This document shows positions 19,863-31,919 of a stretch of DNA of 64,000 nucleotides, piece by piece (positions within the stretch are counted from its first letter, which is position 1; each line of letters begins with the position of its first letter). The DNA comes from Bremia lactucae. Taxonomy: Eukaryota > Oomycota > Peronosporomycetes > Peronosporales > Peronosporaceae. The stretch covers positions 2,501,673 through 2,565,672 of the forward strand of contig NC_090614.1 of the NCBI RefSeq assembly GCF_004359215.1, written 5' to 3'. The notes under the pieces were generated by a model. That model ran no database searches, was not told the origin of the DNA, and saw only the letters and a list, made by a program, of their open reading frames with translations. Made by a program: the position numbers and the translations under genes.

Positions 19863-20809
19863 ATGTACCACGTATGAATTTGGTCCGGTGCGAAAAAAAC
19901 ACCGACTAGCGTTGGCGCGTGGCGCCCTAACGAAAAAAATCATGCTGTAAGGAATCACTTAAAGGTAGGGATAAACAGGGCTTAGCCCCAGTGAGCTTTT
20001 GCCTAATAGCACAGAGCGTGGTTACAAGCGAGGTTTGTAGGTCATAGAGGCGATGTAAAAGCTTTGATAAAATCGCTCCGCGGCGCCTTACAATAAATGC
20101 TCAACGTCGTTCCCTTGGCGGGAGTAAGCAATATGCTAATGCGCTTTAAAACACAAGAACAACTTAATCACTGTTTGCTTAGCGACTGCCACTCGTGTCA
20201 CTACTTAAGTCCGATTGAACTGAGGTATAAAGGTTTAGAGCTTTTGCAAGTACGGAATGCTGTCTTGTACTGGATTTGGATTTGATATATCATCTTATCC
20301 TTGGTAATGGTCTGGCTTAAGCGCGATAAGCCATGGAGTAAACCTTAGGTGCAACGTGCAATGTTCCAAGCGAAGCTATTACAATACACTAACCAACCTT
20401 TGCGAGACAACAATAGCGCTATTGGCGCAGCTACTGGGACATTCGGTCAGTGTGCTGGACAATGAAATGTCTGAGTTAATTAAATGCAATACTAATGACA
20501 TAAGTCTTGAGCGTGGCTCATTGATTTTCAGAAACGACACGTACTCCGTTGAGAAAATCGTTGTGACAACGAGTCATTAAATACTGAAGACATTGTTGGC
20601 GAGGGTCCAAGGCATTCTGGGTTACACCCTATAAATGCACCTTTGTTTTTCACAGAAACGTATCTAGATCTAAGCCCGAGATAGGTAACACTACAGTGAA
20701 GAGACATCGACTCCCGTAAAGCTCAATGTAAGATGAAATGCCTGTTAGCCTTAAGAACATGTATGCGTCGACCTCTTTGTGGGTATGGTCTCCTCACAGA
20801 CACGGCGGG
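19863..20809. other. Unassigned DNA
   Basis: Only short frames, for example 20356-20580, with no motif I recognise. A small near-palindrome CGTTGGCGCGTGGCGCC lies between two A-runs at about 19890-19940. Confidence 0.3.
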
Positions 20810-21304
20810 TGTAGTGGGGCACCTTTCGCAAGAACTGCTTCAGTGCTAGCTAAACTACACAGAAACAATTTGCGGGCAAGGTACATCCTATCACCTCACG
20901 TACACGACGAAAAGAGGAAGATTATCAGATGCTAAGCAAATGTTTAGCAACAATAAAAAATAGTAGTGCTTAGGTTAAGGAAAGAATAAGACCTTATATT
21001 TAACTAAGCTTTTACGTACTTATACTTCTTACAGTTTTGATTTGCTATGTCAATATGGAACTATCTATACTGACTTCCTAACCGCTCATTCTGACTTGCT
21101 GGCCGCCCATTCGCGCGTCTAACAGCGATTGGCGGGGTTGTAAAAAGGACTTGATCTAACCAAAGAGCAGAGCTGTCACTTTACTGCCATAATGATCCTA
21201 GTTATGGCAATTTTGGTCATAGAACATAGCAAGATAATATTTTGTTCTTCTTCATTATTCCTCTTATAGGTAATAATTTGTATGTTACGAGCTACCACAT
21301 TACA
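20810..21304 (-). repeat. Probable LTR (family E)
   Basis: A 495-bp segment bounded by TGTAGTGGGGCACC and CTACCACATTACA, with TG...CA ends and inner landmarks like other LTRs here (GAACTGCTTCAGTGC, CACGTACACG, GAGGAAGA). Sense is taken as minus by analogy with LTR A. I see no TGG primer-binding site next to it, so it may be a solo LTR. Confidence 0.6.
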
Positions 21305-24300
21305 GCAGAGACACCACATCGTTACTGCAAGAAACAAAGCGTCTGTAATGCCATAGAGGCTAGCGAACAGCTGTATACACTCGTCGATGGTGACAAGTTT
21401 CGTTGATGGTGATGATAATTCTTGAGGCTACCCCATTATTTCATACTCCTTTGAGAAGCTAGACGTAATGTCTGCTAATGAGTTCGGCCAGGCCTAAAAG
21501 GCTGGATACTTATCGAAATTGGTGATCATTCGACCTGACGTTTGGTTAATTTCATCTTTACATATGGCTTGGTTCATGAGCAAAGGAACCATAGGTTTTA
21601 TATGTGAAAAACTTTTGGAGCGACGTCGTCGCAATGATTCATGCTAGAGTCTGGAGAAGAAACGCGGGTGCCCAAGTCTAAAAATGCTTGAGAGTACGAG
21701 GTGCCCCTTCGAAAACGACGTTGACGTTTTCGGACGCCGCGTTCACGGCCAACTTGCGGCGATCGACGCTAGCCACAAATAGGTAGATCCTTGACTGTTG
21801 TTTGGCTTAGGTCCGTAATTGCATGCGCAACGAAGCACTAGTGTGCTGATTACCAAGACTCTCTTGATTAGTACGATATACATATATGCCGTAAGTTGCC
21901 ATTTGCCCTTAAGCTTTGCGAAATGGTAAAAAAATTCTGTTCCTGCCAGCAGTCCGCCACGTCGGCGCTGGCTTGTATAGTTCATATACTACTTAAGCGT
22001 CGTGTTTGATGAACCCATCGGATGAATGTGTCTTCTTCTTGTGCCATTCTATTGAGAAATAAGAACATAATTGGTATAGTCCTCATCGAGGACACGTGCT
22101 TGATATGCAGAAGCGTCATATATTGCTCTTTGCATAATAATAGGTGATGTTGTTATCTCTCGTTAAGAGCTTCGCATGTCGCAGGTCCTCACGCGTCTTG
22201 GCATCAGGTCCGATGGACCAGACCACCAGCGCTTGGCCAGCGAGTCGATGAAGACGTTGGTCCGCACTACGTAATTGTTTTGTAAATATATTCTTGCCTA
22301 GCTCTTGTAGAAGCTATAATTATTAACCTACGAAAAGATTGCTCCTCTACAGGAACCCATTTAGCTCTGCTGTAGCTGGATATTGATTGCCTACGGACAC
22401 TAAACATACAAAGTGATGCTGTGTGCTGCAAAATCTGACACGATTCTTTATCATACTCCGAAGAGCGTTAAGGTCTGGGAACAGAACTAGTGGCAACAAC
22501 GTACAATTTCCTTGACTTCATCGAAAAGTCTACAACCGTCCTTTCAAGGTATTTATCGTACTCTGTTGAGCAACGATCACGAGTCGTGGTAAGTGCTCCG
22601 GTGTGACTAAAACCACTCTTAAGTTGCCGGTGAACTTGAGACCTCGCTTATAACAAATATTGATGTGTTTGATACATTCTGTAGCACGAGAGTCGTCAGT
22701 CTGCGCATGTCATTGCGCACGCAGGTCCCGATAAAAAGGAATTCCTGATTTGTGCAATCATTTGGCAACATAAGCTCGTCTGGCTCTTAAGCGTAGCAAA
22801 CGCTAGACGCACCAGACTCGATGAGTACCGTCATAACCTCCAAAAAACGGATAATACCCCGTATTATTTTGATAGCAGGTCTTACTCGGATCACGACGTG
22901 AACTTACCGAGTATGGCGCCTGCTGAAGCCTTTAATTGCCATCGCTTGCCGGGAGTCAGCTGGTACACACGCAATGGTCATCAGGCGGATACGCGTGGAA
23001 CGGAATGGCTTCGCCAGTGCTTCAATCCGTCGCGTTCGGTTATATAAATGTTACTTGCATCTATCAACGATATGATCAAATACGGCCAAGGCGAAGGAAC
23101 TTTTCATGCCTGTCTCTGCCAAACAGATACACACAACTTTTGAGATGGAATATAGCAATGCCATCTTACAGATCTCCTCATTTATGTGGGCGGCAGAGCT
23201 GGTTCCGCGATGCGAACCTGATATCACGGAACCCGTTTAGTGCTCCAGCATCATAATTGTTGTAAGTTCAGGCGATGCGTAGCGTACGATGTTGTCGAGC
23301 ACCTGCTGCTCCGCCCCTCCAGCTGGATCACTGACCGCGACAAGTTAGAGATAATGTTCCGGTCACGAGCGCTTGTCCTTTTTTCCTGTGAATAGCTTCA
23401 TCGCTTGAGCTGCAGTGTTGTTGGTCTTGACCGTGTCAAGCAGACGCGGCATCACGTGCTGCATAGTCGGTACCAAGTGTCAACTTGCTCATTAAAGTAG
23501 GGCTCCGGAGTGTCGGTCAAGTATTATCCCAATACATCGTGTCTTCACATTTTCGGTCCACATAAACCGCACGATTCCGGAGCCCACCTGCCGCGAAAAT
23601 GTTTTGTTCCCATAAAAAACACAGATTGGAGTCCAATGTAAGCCCCAGTCCCGTTTAACTGGCGCATCGCAAGCTTGCGCTGCCTTGCATGGGAGCTGAG
23701 CCGTCTTGGGATCTTGTACTGGGATTTGCGACTGTGGCAGCTGCTGGTACAGGAAAATGTAGCAGGGAGGAGGGGTGGCGGCTGAGCGCGCTGCGGCAGA
23801 TTTTGATGTTGTGTGGCGCTCAAACCGTCAAGCCATTCCATTGCAGGCGCGGTGCTTAGTGGTTTTGCAAGTCGACCAGTCGATAGCGTCTCGACGTAAT
23901 CGGCCCGCGAAGTCAGCGCCGAGCATTAAGCTGGATATGCCGCTGTCAACAGTGCCTCGCATGTGCTCATCTTCAGCATTCTCGCCTGCAATAGTTCCAT
24001 CTTCTTCATGCGCTCGCCATGCCGCTCTGCATCGTGAACCCTCTCTAGCGCATTAATGTCCGCGTTCCTTTCGTCAGGAAGAGGAGGGATGATCACAGCA
24101 GTCTTCGACGAATCCCTTTCGTGACTTATTGTTGGAGGAGTCTGTGTCATGTCGATGTCGTTTATCTTATTTGAGCTTGAGCGTATAACCTGTTCGTTAG
24201 CAGTTTTGCTTAGGGTCATAGAGTAAGTCTGTAGCGCTAAAATTAAATGATTCTGTAACAATTTCTTTAGGGTATTTGGCTTACCTCTCTTCCTCTGTTG

Positions 24301-24347
24301 TGCTTTCTACAGCGGAAGCTTACCGAAGCTTTTAATCCTACAGCGTC
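21305..24347. other. About 3 kb without a recognisable gene
   Basis: I checked both strands. There are scattered frames of 60 to 111 codons (for example 21743-21985 minus, 22936-23256 plus, 23926-24261 minus) with no conserved motif. Given the flanks it is probably very old transposon sequence, but I cannot name a family. Confidence 0.3.
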
Positions 24348-24680
24348 GTGCCGACTACCTCGTACATGCTAATTAAATTGCGTAATTTGCGCAGACGTTT
24401 GAGATGGAATCTCGATCAAAGCGTGATTTTGGAAGAGAAGTGGTCGCTCATGTGGAATAGTCGACGTTGCGAAAGGAGACACGTACTTTATATGGATGCG
24501 GAAAGGCAGGACACGTTAAGGCTGATTGCAAAAGCAAGAAAACTTGCAGCACAAATGGAGGCTGTCAAGGCAAGGGCGGTGGCAATTTTGTGCTCGTAAT
24601 TGGCGAAAGCGCCCGTGCAACGAATTCGCATCGGCATCTGGATCATTTGGCTTTACGATCCAATTGAGCGGATGGCAAGA
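24348..24680 (+). pseudogene. Copia gag remnant with zinc-knuckle trace
   Basis: In the frame of 24467 the residues GCGKAGHVKADC form a CCHC knuckle whose first Cys is now Tyr (LYGCGKAGHVKADC). The upstream gag is spread over two frames. Only the knuckle region is recognisable. Confidence 0.6.
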
Positions 24681-24714
24681 GATCCAGCGCCTGCCATCAA
24701 AATTACGGACGGTT

Positions 24715-25085
24715 TGAGACCAACGTGTGTATGTGATACACATAGGTGCATACACATTAGGAGGGACATTACTGGCGGCGTCATTTTCTCGGACCTTAAG
24801 GGTCCGATGACCAAGCAACGGGATGGTCAATTACTTCATGTAAAGTAAATAGACCTGTGATACACAAAGTGACCCACCCTTGTGTATGTGATGCACATAG
24901 GTGCATTCACATTGGAAAAGATGACTGCTAGCGTCATATGTAAGCCGTTGTATTCAGATAATACGCTCGCCACGTAACGGTGCACATTTGTAGAGGTGGC
25001 ATTTATTGATTATTTAAAAATAAATTTATTTGGTTCAATTTAATGTATCTTTTTAAATTATCTACTAGTCAACAAGTGCGCACGT
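24715..25085 (+). repeat. LTR C (Copia-type) fragments
   Basis: Repeated blocks GTGTATGTGATRCACATAGG plus GTGCATNCACATT at 24726-24760 and 24885-24920, and a GGTCAATTACT segment, match in reverse complement the LTR C sequence at 34900-35060. Two partial copies appear joined. The right edge is approximate. Confidence 0.65.
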
Positions 25086-25357
25086 GAAGCCAAATTACTG
25101 CTTCCGTGACCACACTTGTACCATGGTACTTAGTTCGTTGGGTGAGGTCGCTTTTATTGGAAGAAATGAAAGATAGTGAGAGATATGTTGCAGTCGGCCG
25201 ACCAATCTCGAAGAATAGGAGGATTGGTGGTGAGTTCTGCGCATGTTGTTTTGGCTGGTTTACAGAGAAAGTGAAACTTGTTAGGGGAACAGTTCATTCA
25301 ATATCACTTCCACATTTTTCACAGCATCCTCCAGAACTTACACAGTGTATAAGTCGC

Positions 25358-26720
25358 ATGGCTAATGCCGCTGCCGCGGGTGAACACCGCGCGCAGGCAG
25401 AAGCACAAACTGGTCGCGAAAGGGCAGTATCTTCAAAGGCGATGATGAAGAGGTCAAGGCAGAGGACATTGCCAAGCCAAGACAGGAGGAGAAGCTTCTC
25501 AAGCTGATGACAGGACTTGCCGATCGCATGGGGCGACTCGAGGTGACACAAGCTGAGAGGGAGAGGATCAAGGACGATACAAGCTTTTTGGATCTGCACT
25601 TGGTCAAGGACAGGCGACACATCGCCGTGCCCTTGATACGACACCACTGGTGCTCCCTCGCCAGCGATGTCGCCAGAAACTTACATTGGATTTCAACAGG
25701 AGGGATACGCTCAGGCAGCGGTGAATGTGAAGACGGCTCAGGCGCTACATCAACCTCTACCATAGCACTACGTCTTGCAGCCGGCGTATCGCCAGGAATC
25801 GCAGCAGACGAGGGATTCTGGCCCATATCTTGGACAAGTCCCTAACACTAGGAATAGGATACTAGGAATTTGACCGCTTGATGGTACGGAGATATACCAA
25901 GGACTCGGAAGTGGTTTTCTATCGTGGGACAAGAGGTTCGTGAGACAGATCATGTTCGCGGAGCGAGCAAGTGGTTTCCACTGGAGTGAAGACGTCAAGG
26001 TGGACATCCATGGACATCATTTGTCAGGTATGGCGGAGCGGTATAACAACCTTTAAATTAAAGGATCGTGGTTCGACCAACCGAGCACGCGATGCAGCAT
26101 TTGCTTCACGCGTTCGCGACGAAGATCACGCCAGCCCAGAGAATGAAGATATTTACCGCACCCAAGAGCCCGAAGCGAAGTTGGACCGATCAGAAACTTG
26201 TACTTGGTGGCTGTGAGTGAAGCTTGTGGAGGCGCTGACATCTGGTTCAAGACAACATTGTGCAATATGCAGACCCCATTATGAGGGTGTCAATGCTGAC
26301 AAGGCTGAATCTCGCCCATATCGGCAATCTGCGACAGGCGGAAGAGCTTGCGCACTTCGCAGATTCAACGGAGATAGAGCTGTGTGGGAAGCACATCGGT
26401 AGGGATGTGGTCAACACCGTCCACAACGAGTGTCAAGGTGCACGAAAGGTTCGACCAGATGGTCGTAAGGACCACCAGATTGGTCGCAAGCGTTACAAGT
26501 GTGGGAAGCCCGGGCACTATAAGCAGCATGTCCAGAGAGCAGCACGAAGCTAAAAGCGATGGATGAGGTCGATTACCCTGTCATTCGGTAGTTCAAGCGT
26601 TAAGAAAGAATATTGGACTTTTGATAGTGGGTCAAGCCGACATCTGGCGAATAATGTGTGAATCTGGAAGACCGGGAGAATTACATCAGCGAATGCGTAG
26701 CTGCAGATGGAGGGATATAA
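25358..26720 (+). pseudogene. Copia gag-protease, decayed
   Basis: Plus-strand blocks of an oomycete Copia gag appear in changing frames: MANAAAAGEHRAQAEAQ (25358), LADRMGRLEVTQAERER (about 25515), HHLSGMAERYNN (about 26020), YLVAVSEACGGAD (about 26200), RQAEELAHFADS (about 26335) and a knuckle KCGKPGHYKQH (about 26495). Near 26610 the protease start FDSGSSRHLANN is readable, the usual Copia DSGSSRHL motif. Several stops and frameshifts interrupt it and no integrase or RT follows. Confidence 0.85.
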
Positions 26721-26734
26721 CATCTCCCTATGTT

Positions 26735-26775
26735 CATTAACAATCTTTAAGTGTTAATTTAATGTAACGAGACCC
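26735..26775 (-). repeat. LTR A terminal fragment
   Basis: TTAACAATCTTTAAGTGTTAATTT then ATGTAACGAGACCCC resembles the right-hand end of minus-oriented LTR A copies (for example 520-552). Only about 40 bp remain. Confidence 0.6.
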
Positions 26776-27043
26776 CGATTGGAAGCTTCGGTCAGTTTTG
26801 GCTGTAGAAAACAGCTCGGACGGACAGGTAAGACAGATAACGCAAAAGATTAATGACAGAATGATTTTATTTCAATATGTACAGCCTTTATTTGTAAGCA
26901 AAATTGCTATTGAACATGTATTAATTAAAGTCTGTACTCCCTTTATTCGCTTCCAGTGGTTTTAAAACTTAGTCCAAACGTTTGTTTTCCCAATTCGTCC
27001 ACTGAATGTCAATATTCGGTGTTTTATTTTATAAAAGTCGACA

Positions 27044-27084
27044 TTTGGCGCCAAGCGTGTCGCAGCAAAAAATAGCGCGCCAAA
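27044..27084. promoter_or_regulatory. Two E2F consensus sites upstream of RNR1
   Basis: TTTGGCGC at 27044-27051 (inside the palindrome TTGGCGCCAA) and its reverse complement GCGCCAAA at 27077-27084. Both match the E2F consensus TTTSSCGC exactly. They lie about 170-210 bp before the ribonucleotide reductase ATG. RNR genes are classic E2F/DP targets in animals and plants, so S-phase control is a reasonable inference. Confidence 0.6.
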
Positions 27085-27254
27085 AAAGGAGGTCGGGTCC
27101 CGATAAAAAGATTCCTCCAATCACCAAGCAGAATGTCATGCTTTTTATCCAATCCAAATGGGGAATCGCACCTCACCATTCACCAAATGCACCTCAGTCT
27201 TGAATCTACGGACCTACCGCGTCGCCTTCGTTACGGCCAGTTTTCGTCGAAACC

Positions 27255-29636
27255 ATGTACGTTATCAAGCGCGATGGACGTCGCGAGGCCGTGAAATTCG
27301 ATAAAATCACCGCACGCATCACCAAGCTCTGTTATGGCCTCAATCCCGATTACGTGGATGCCGTCAAGATTTCTCAAAAAGTCGTGGCGGGTGTGTACCC
27401 CGGTGTCACAACGTCCGAACTCGATGAACTCGCTGCCGAGACCGCAGCGTATCAAAGTACCCAACACCCGGATTTCTCAAAACTCGCGGCACGAATTGCG
27501 GTCTCGAATTTGCATAAAAACACCACTAAAGTCTTTAGTGACAATATTGAGGTCTTTCATAAACACATTCACTTAAAAACCGGAGCCCCGGCACCCCTCA
27601 TTGCCGACGATGTCTATGAAATCGTCATGCAACATAAAGACGAACTCAATTCTGCGATTCTTCATGATCGTGATTTTGAATACGATTATTTTGGATTCAA
27701 AACCCTTGAACGGGGGTATTTATTTCGTGTCAATGGCCACGTCGTGGAACGGCCGCAACAAATGATTCTTCGGGTGGCCGTGGGGATTCATAAACACGAC
27801 ATTGCTGCCGTCCTCGAAACGTACGAACTCATGTCGTTAAAGTTCTTTACCCATGCGACCCCCACGCTGTTTAACGCGGGCACACCTCGTCCACAACTCT
27901 CGTCGTGCTTCTTACTCACAATGCAAGACGATTCCATTGAAGGGATTTACGATACGTTAAAACAATGTGCGTGTATCTCCAAGTGGGCCGGAGGAATCGG
28001 AATTAGTATGCACAACATTCGTGCGACCAACAGTTACATTCGGGGAACCAATGGTTTTTCCAATGGACTCGTTCCAATGTTGCGCGTATTTAATGACACG
28101 GCACGGTATGTCGACCAAGGAGGAGGGAAGCGCAAAGGATCCTTTGCCGTGTACTTGGAGCCATGGCATGCGGATGTAGTGGAGTTTTTAGAATTGCGAA
28201 AGAATCACGGAAGTGAATTGCATCGGGCACGGGATTTATTCTATGCATTATGGATTCCTGATCTCTTTATGAAACGGGTCGAAGCGAATCAAAAATGGAG
28301 TCTCTTTTGTCCGAACGAAGCCCCTGGGTTGTACGAATGTTACGGCACGGCCTTTGAAACCTTGTACGAACAGTATGAAGCTGAAAACCGCGCACGAAAG
28401 ACCCTTCCGGCCCAGCAATTGTGGTTTGCTATCCTTGAAGCTCAAATGGAAACCGGAGTCCCATACATGCTTTATAAGGACGCAGCGAATCGTAAATCCA
28501 ATCAACAAAACATTGGAACCATTCGATCGAGTAATTTATGCTGTGAAGTCATGGAATATTCCTCACGGGACGAAGTGGCCGTGTGTAATTTAGCCTCCGT
28601 GGCATTGCCAAAATTTGTAACCCATGGTGTATTTGAGTACACGAAACTCTATGACGTGGTAAAAGTCATGACGCGGAATTTAAATAAAGTCATTGATGTG
28701 AATTACTATCCGATTCCCGAAGCACGGACGTCCAATTTACGTCATCGTCCCATTGGGATTGGAGTCCAAGGACTTGCCGATGCTTTCTTACTCATGGGAT
28801 TCGCGTTTGAAAGCCCTGAAGCACGGACATTAAATAAACACATTTTTGAAACCTTGTACTTTGCTGCCATGGAAACATCCATGGAACTGGCAAAAGAACT
28901 CGGACCGTATGAAACATTTCAAGGTTCCCCGGCAAGTCAAGGAATTTTTCAATTTGATTTGTGGGGAGTAACCCCTTCATCGAACTTATGGGATTGGGGT
29001 ACGCTAAAACACCAGGTGATTAAGTACGGTCTTCGGAATTCGTTGCTTGTGGCCCCCATGCCCACGGCCTCGACGGCGCAGATTCTAGGAAACAATGAAT
29101 CCATTGAACCCTTTACGTCCAATATGTACAATCGTCGTGTCCTTGCGGGGGAATTTACCATTGTCAATAAATATTTGATGCAAGAATTAATTGAATTAGG
29201 ACAATGGAACGCCGACGTGCGGAATCAGATTCTCCACGATGGGGGGTCGGTGCAACTGATTCCCGGTCTTTCAGTTGCCATGAAGGAAAAATACAAAACC
29301 GTATGGGAAATCAAGCAAAAAGCCGTGCTGGATCTCTCGGCCGATCGGGGCGCGTTTATTTGCCAGAGCCAATCGTTGAATATTCATATTGCGGACCCGA
29401 CGATTAGTAAACTCACGTCCATGCATTTTTATGCGTGGAAAAAGGGGTTGAAGACGGGCATGTATTACATGCGGGGACGACCGAAAGCGGATGCGATTCA
29501 ATTTACAGTGGATAAACAAGGGCTGGACCGCCAGCGGGCGAAAGAAGAAGCGGTGGACGACGCAGCACGGATTGTTGAGTTTCCGCCGCGTGCAGGGGAG
29601 GACGACGACGACGAGTGTCTCGTGTGCGGAGCGTAA
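27255..29636 (+). CDS. RNR1: Ribonucleoside-diphosphate reductase large subunit (class Ia)
   Basis: A 793-residue intronless protein that makes dNDPs from NDPs together with a small radical-bearing subunit. The N-terminal ATP-cone ([18 protein letters not shown], about residues 1-90) carries allosteric control. Catalytic and redox residues fall exactly where human RRM1 has them: Cys218 (LSSCFLL), Cys429 in SNLCCE with Asn427 and Glu431, and Cys444 (VAVCNLAS). The C-terminus ECLVCGA provides the CxxC pair that re-reduces the active site. Length equals that of the eukaryotic family. Two E2F-like sites lie upstream. No sign of damage. The next gene starts 263 bp downstream on the same strand. 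Confidence 0.98.
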   Translation: MYVIKRDGRREAVKFDKITARITKLCYGLNPDYVDAVKISQKVVAGVYPGVTTSELDELAAETAAYQSTQHPDFSKLAARIAVSNLHKNTTKVFSDNIEVFHKHIHLKTGAPAPLIADDVYEIVMQHKDELNSAILHDRDFEYDYFGFKTLERGYLFRVNGHVVERPQQMILRVAVGIHKHDIAAVLETYELMSLKFFTHATPTLFNAGTPRPQLSSCFLLTMQDDSIEGIYDTLKQCACISKWAGGIGISMHNIRATNSYIRGTNGFSNGLVPMLRVFNDTARYVDQGGGKRKGSFAVYLEPWHADVVEFLELRKNHGSELHRARDLFYALWIPDLFMKRVEANQKWSLFCPNEAPGLYECYGTAFETLYEQYEAENRARKTLPAQQLWFAILEAQMETGVPYMLYKDAANRKSNQQNIGTIRSSNLCCEVMEYSSRDEVAVCNLASVALPKFVTHGVFEYTKLYDVVKVMTRNLNKVIDVNYYPIPEARTSNLRHRPIGIGVQGLADAFLLMGFAFESPEARTLNKHIFETLYFAAMETSMELAKELGPYETFQGSPASQGIFQFDLWGVTPSSNLWDWGTLKHQVIKYGLRNSLLVAPMPTASTAQILGNNESIEPFTSNMYNRRVLAGEFTIVNKYLMQELIELGQWNADVRNQILHDGGSVQLIPGLSVAMKEKYKTVWEIKQKAVLDLSADRGAFICQSQSLNIHIADPTISKLTSMHFYAWKKGLKTGMYYMRGRPKADAIQFTVDKQGLDRQRAKEEAVDDAARIVEFPPRAGEDDDDECLVCGA

Positions 29637-29899
29637 CGACGGTCTAGCGAGTAGTTGCCGTATGTGGCTACAAATGCACGTTTCTTTAGCGGAAACTAAC
29701 ACTTTTAAACAAACTTTTTTAAAAAAAAAACACGGGCGTTTCATTTGACAAAAGTTGCCGAGTTGCCAGGAGTTGTCGGTGGTATTATTCGATTTCACAG
29801 GGTTTCGTGTTTCGAGGAGCGACTTTTTTTCGATTCCACAACCCGTGTCTCCCACATGTTTTCCATTCTGTTGATGAGTTGTGTTCTTGCAAAGAAAAA

Positions 29900-31444
29900 A
29901 TGGCTCGACGCACCCGTGCAGGACTTCTTGGTCTTGTTATTGTGGCAATTCTTGCGACAGTCGCGACTCGAGAATTGTACGGTTCGCTCGACGTTTTTCC
30001 TTCAATGAAGGTTCGCGTCACTTGCAAACGTCCCCAGCAGTTCTTTGGAAAAGACAACTTTGTTTTTTTTGCCAATCCAGTTGTATCGACTAACGAAGCG
30101 AAGGTTTTGTACGACGGGTACGCAACAATCGAAAATGACGGCAAGATCGTGACGTACATTTACGTGAATGGCACTGGCTACGTCATACGAAGCGACACGG
30201 ACGTCCAGTGTCTTTCCTCGCTCCCATTCTACTCGATAGTGTCTGCGCTAAATAATGCCACTTTCATTTCAAGAGCAATTATTGATGGCAAATTAATTGT
30301 GTGCACGAGTGGGAATTTGTTTAAAACCGTATTTGCCGGTGCCGAAGTGGCTATTTGCGCATTCGGCGCGTCGGGGTTTACAGCCTATAGCAAGGAGTGT
30401 ACGCTAAATGTCGAATATTTAACCAATCACGTACTTCTTCCGACAATAAAAGTACCCTCGTGTAAAATGTTGGGTACCCCTGTCTCGGTATTACCGATAG
30501 GAAAAGCCCTTTTGACGGGTACTGCTTTTCCACTTAGGAACACGAGGCATCTTGAGGCCACTCAGAACGAAGACGTGGAGGAAACTTCGTGTCAATGCAA
30601 ATCGACGCCTCGTCCGTGCATCTTTTTTCATGGGGCAAGCAGTCCAAACGAAATGGAAGAATTGCAAAACACGCCAATCAATGCGAGTGGCCGTATCGGC
30701 AACATGAACGACCATGCCCCTTGTTGCTCCACGGTCAAGTATGCAATTTTAAACACTTTGAATTTCAGTTGGACCGACGATCTTTTGCAGACAAAATTCT
30801 GTGATCGCGCCCTCCGATTTAGCAACGGCAATGCCACGATCATTACAAACACGGTGATTGTGACATATTCGTTTTCAGGGTTGGCCATTGCGATGGCAGT
30901 GGCCACTGGGAAATGCAGTTTTGGGTCCGGCTCGACCTGGGTTGCGTTGGGTACCCCTATGATCGGTACTTTGGCGGCCGACCGGTATGCGGAAAAATGT
31001 ACCGATCAAACCGGTTCCTTCTTGACAAAACTGTTTTATTTGTTCGACGAATGCCCGGTAACGGCTGGTCGTGAGTCGGTATTTTATGAATCTGGAGCCC
31101 ATACGACGTTAGAAAGGAGAAGAGCGTATGCCATGGCTCAAAAAGCGTATCGCGACAATGTCGATGCGGTTTTGTGCGGTATCAAGCCAGGAGGTATTAT
31201 CTCCAAGTATCAATTGCCGATGTATCTGCTCGCGAAGATGTGGCGCCACCAATCGCCGTGGAATGACGGGACAGTGGAGTTTCAGAGTTGTGCCAAAGGT
31301 CTGGATCACGCCCAGTTTGGCAGCAGTTACCGAGACCGGTTTTACAAAGCCTCGATCAATCACGCTGACGTGGGCTTCTTGACCCACGACGCATGGTTTG
31401 ATGAGTCGCAAAAACCCAAGAAATGGTTTGAATGCTTGCTCTAG
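29900..31444 (+). CDS. Secreted or membrane-anchored alpha/beta-hydrolase-like protein
   Basis: A 514-residue protein from the ATG at 29900. An ATG at 29807 in the same frame would add 31 residues, but the later start places a signal peptide or anchor (LLGLVIVAILATVA, residues 9-22) at the N-terminus, which I prefer. There are about 20 Cys and several NxS/T sites, fitting an exported protein. The second half reads like a lipase fold: FFHGAS (oxyanion strand), TYSFSG as the nucleophile elbow with Ser324, NDG with Asp456, and NHAD with His488, ending WFECLL. I recall oomycete relatives with HSMGN at the elbow; here it is YSFSG, so the Ser is kept but the flanking His and Gly are not. Substrate unknown; activity uncertain. 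Confidence 0.75.
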   Translation: MARRTRAGLLGLVIVAILATVATRELYGSLDVFPSMKVRVTCKRPQQFFGKDNFVFFANPVVSTNEAKVLYDGYATIENDGKIVTYIYVNGTGYVIRSDTDVQCLSSLPFYSIVSALNNATFISRAIIDGKLIVCTSGNLFKTVFAGAEVAICAFGASGFTAYSKECTLNVEYLTNHVLLPTIKVPSCKMLGTPVSVLPIGKALLTGTAFPLRNTRHLEATQNEDVEETSCQCKSTPRPCIFFHGASSPNEMEELQNTPINASGRIGNMNDHAPCCSTVKYAILNTLNFSWTDDLLQTKFCDRALRFSNGNATIITNTVIVTYSFSGLAIAMAVATGKCSFGSGSTWVALGTPMIGTLAADRYAEKCTDQTGSFLTKLFYLFDECPVTAGRESVFYESGAHTTLERRRAYAMAQKAYRDNVDAVLCGIKPGGIISKYQLPMYLLAKMWRHQSPWNDGTVEFQSCAKGLDHAQFGSSYRDRFYKASINHADVGFLTHDAWFDESQKPKKWFECLL

Positions 31445-31919
31445 CATGTCACGATTTTCTTTGCGGGAGGAAGAATGGGACAAGAAAGGTTTTCTTTCGA
31501 AACGGTATGTTGGGGTTTGTAGGGTTTTCAAACGGTAGTGTATCAATTGTACTAGTTTTAGTGAAAGGCTATTGTTCACGGGTAGTATTTACTGGTTAGT
31601 ACCTGCCAGAAACGTACATTTGTCAGTATTTTATAATCGAGTGCAATAGAGCGGGTGCGGCAACATCCAAAGTGCTCTTATAGATAAACAAATTTGTGGT
31701 TCAAAGTGCCTACAACTCGCACGTGTATATGTTGCACCACGTGATGGGTCGAGCAATTCCGACCTGGCCACATTCGAACATTCAGTGCTATTAGCGTACA
31801 GACCATTGGAGATCAGACTTTTGTGAATCCTCGAGACATTCGCTGACATCATTGTACGACCATCAAAAGTCAACTTGTATTTAAGTGCGCACTCTCGAAG
31901 TTGTGTCACAATACAGGGT
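31445..31919. other. Intergenic, or lost upstream exons of the thioesterase
   Basis: No clear gene. A minus-strand frame at 31631-31969 (112 codons) has no known domain and overlaps the probable 5' part of the decayed thioesterase on the other strand. Confidence 0.35.

Noticed and set aside
26030..26100. tRNA-like stretch (GGCGGAGCGGTATAAC, a CCTTTAAATTAAAGG hairpin, GTGGTTCGACC)
   Set aside because: The T stem does not pair, the acceptor stem is missing, and the stretch is explained as Copia gag coding (HHLSGMAERYNN then GSWFDQPSTRC).
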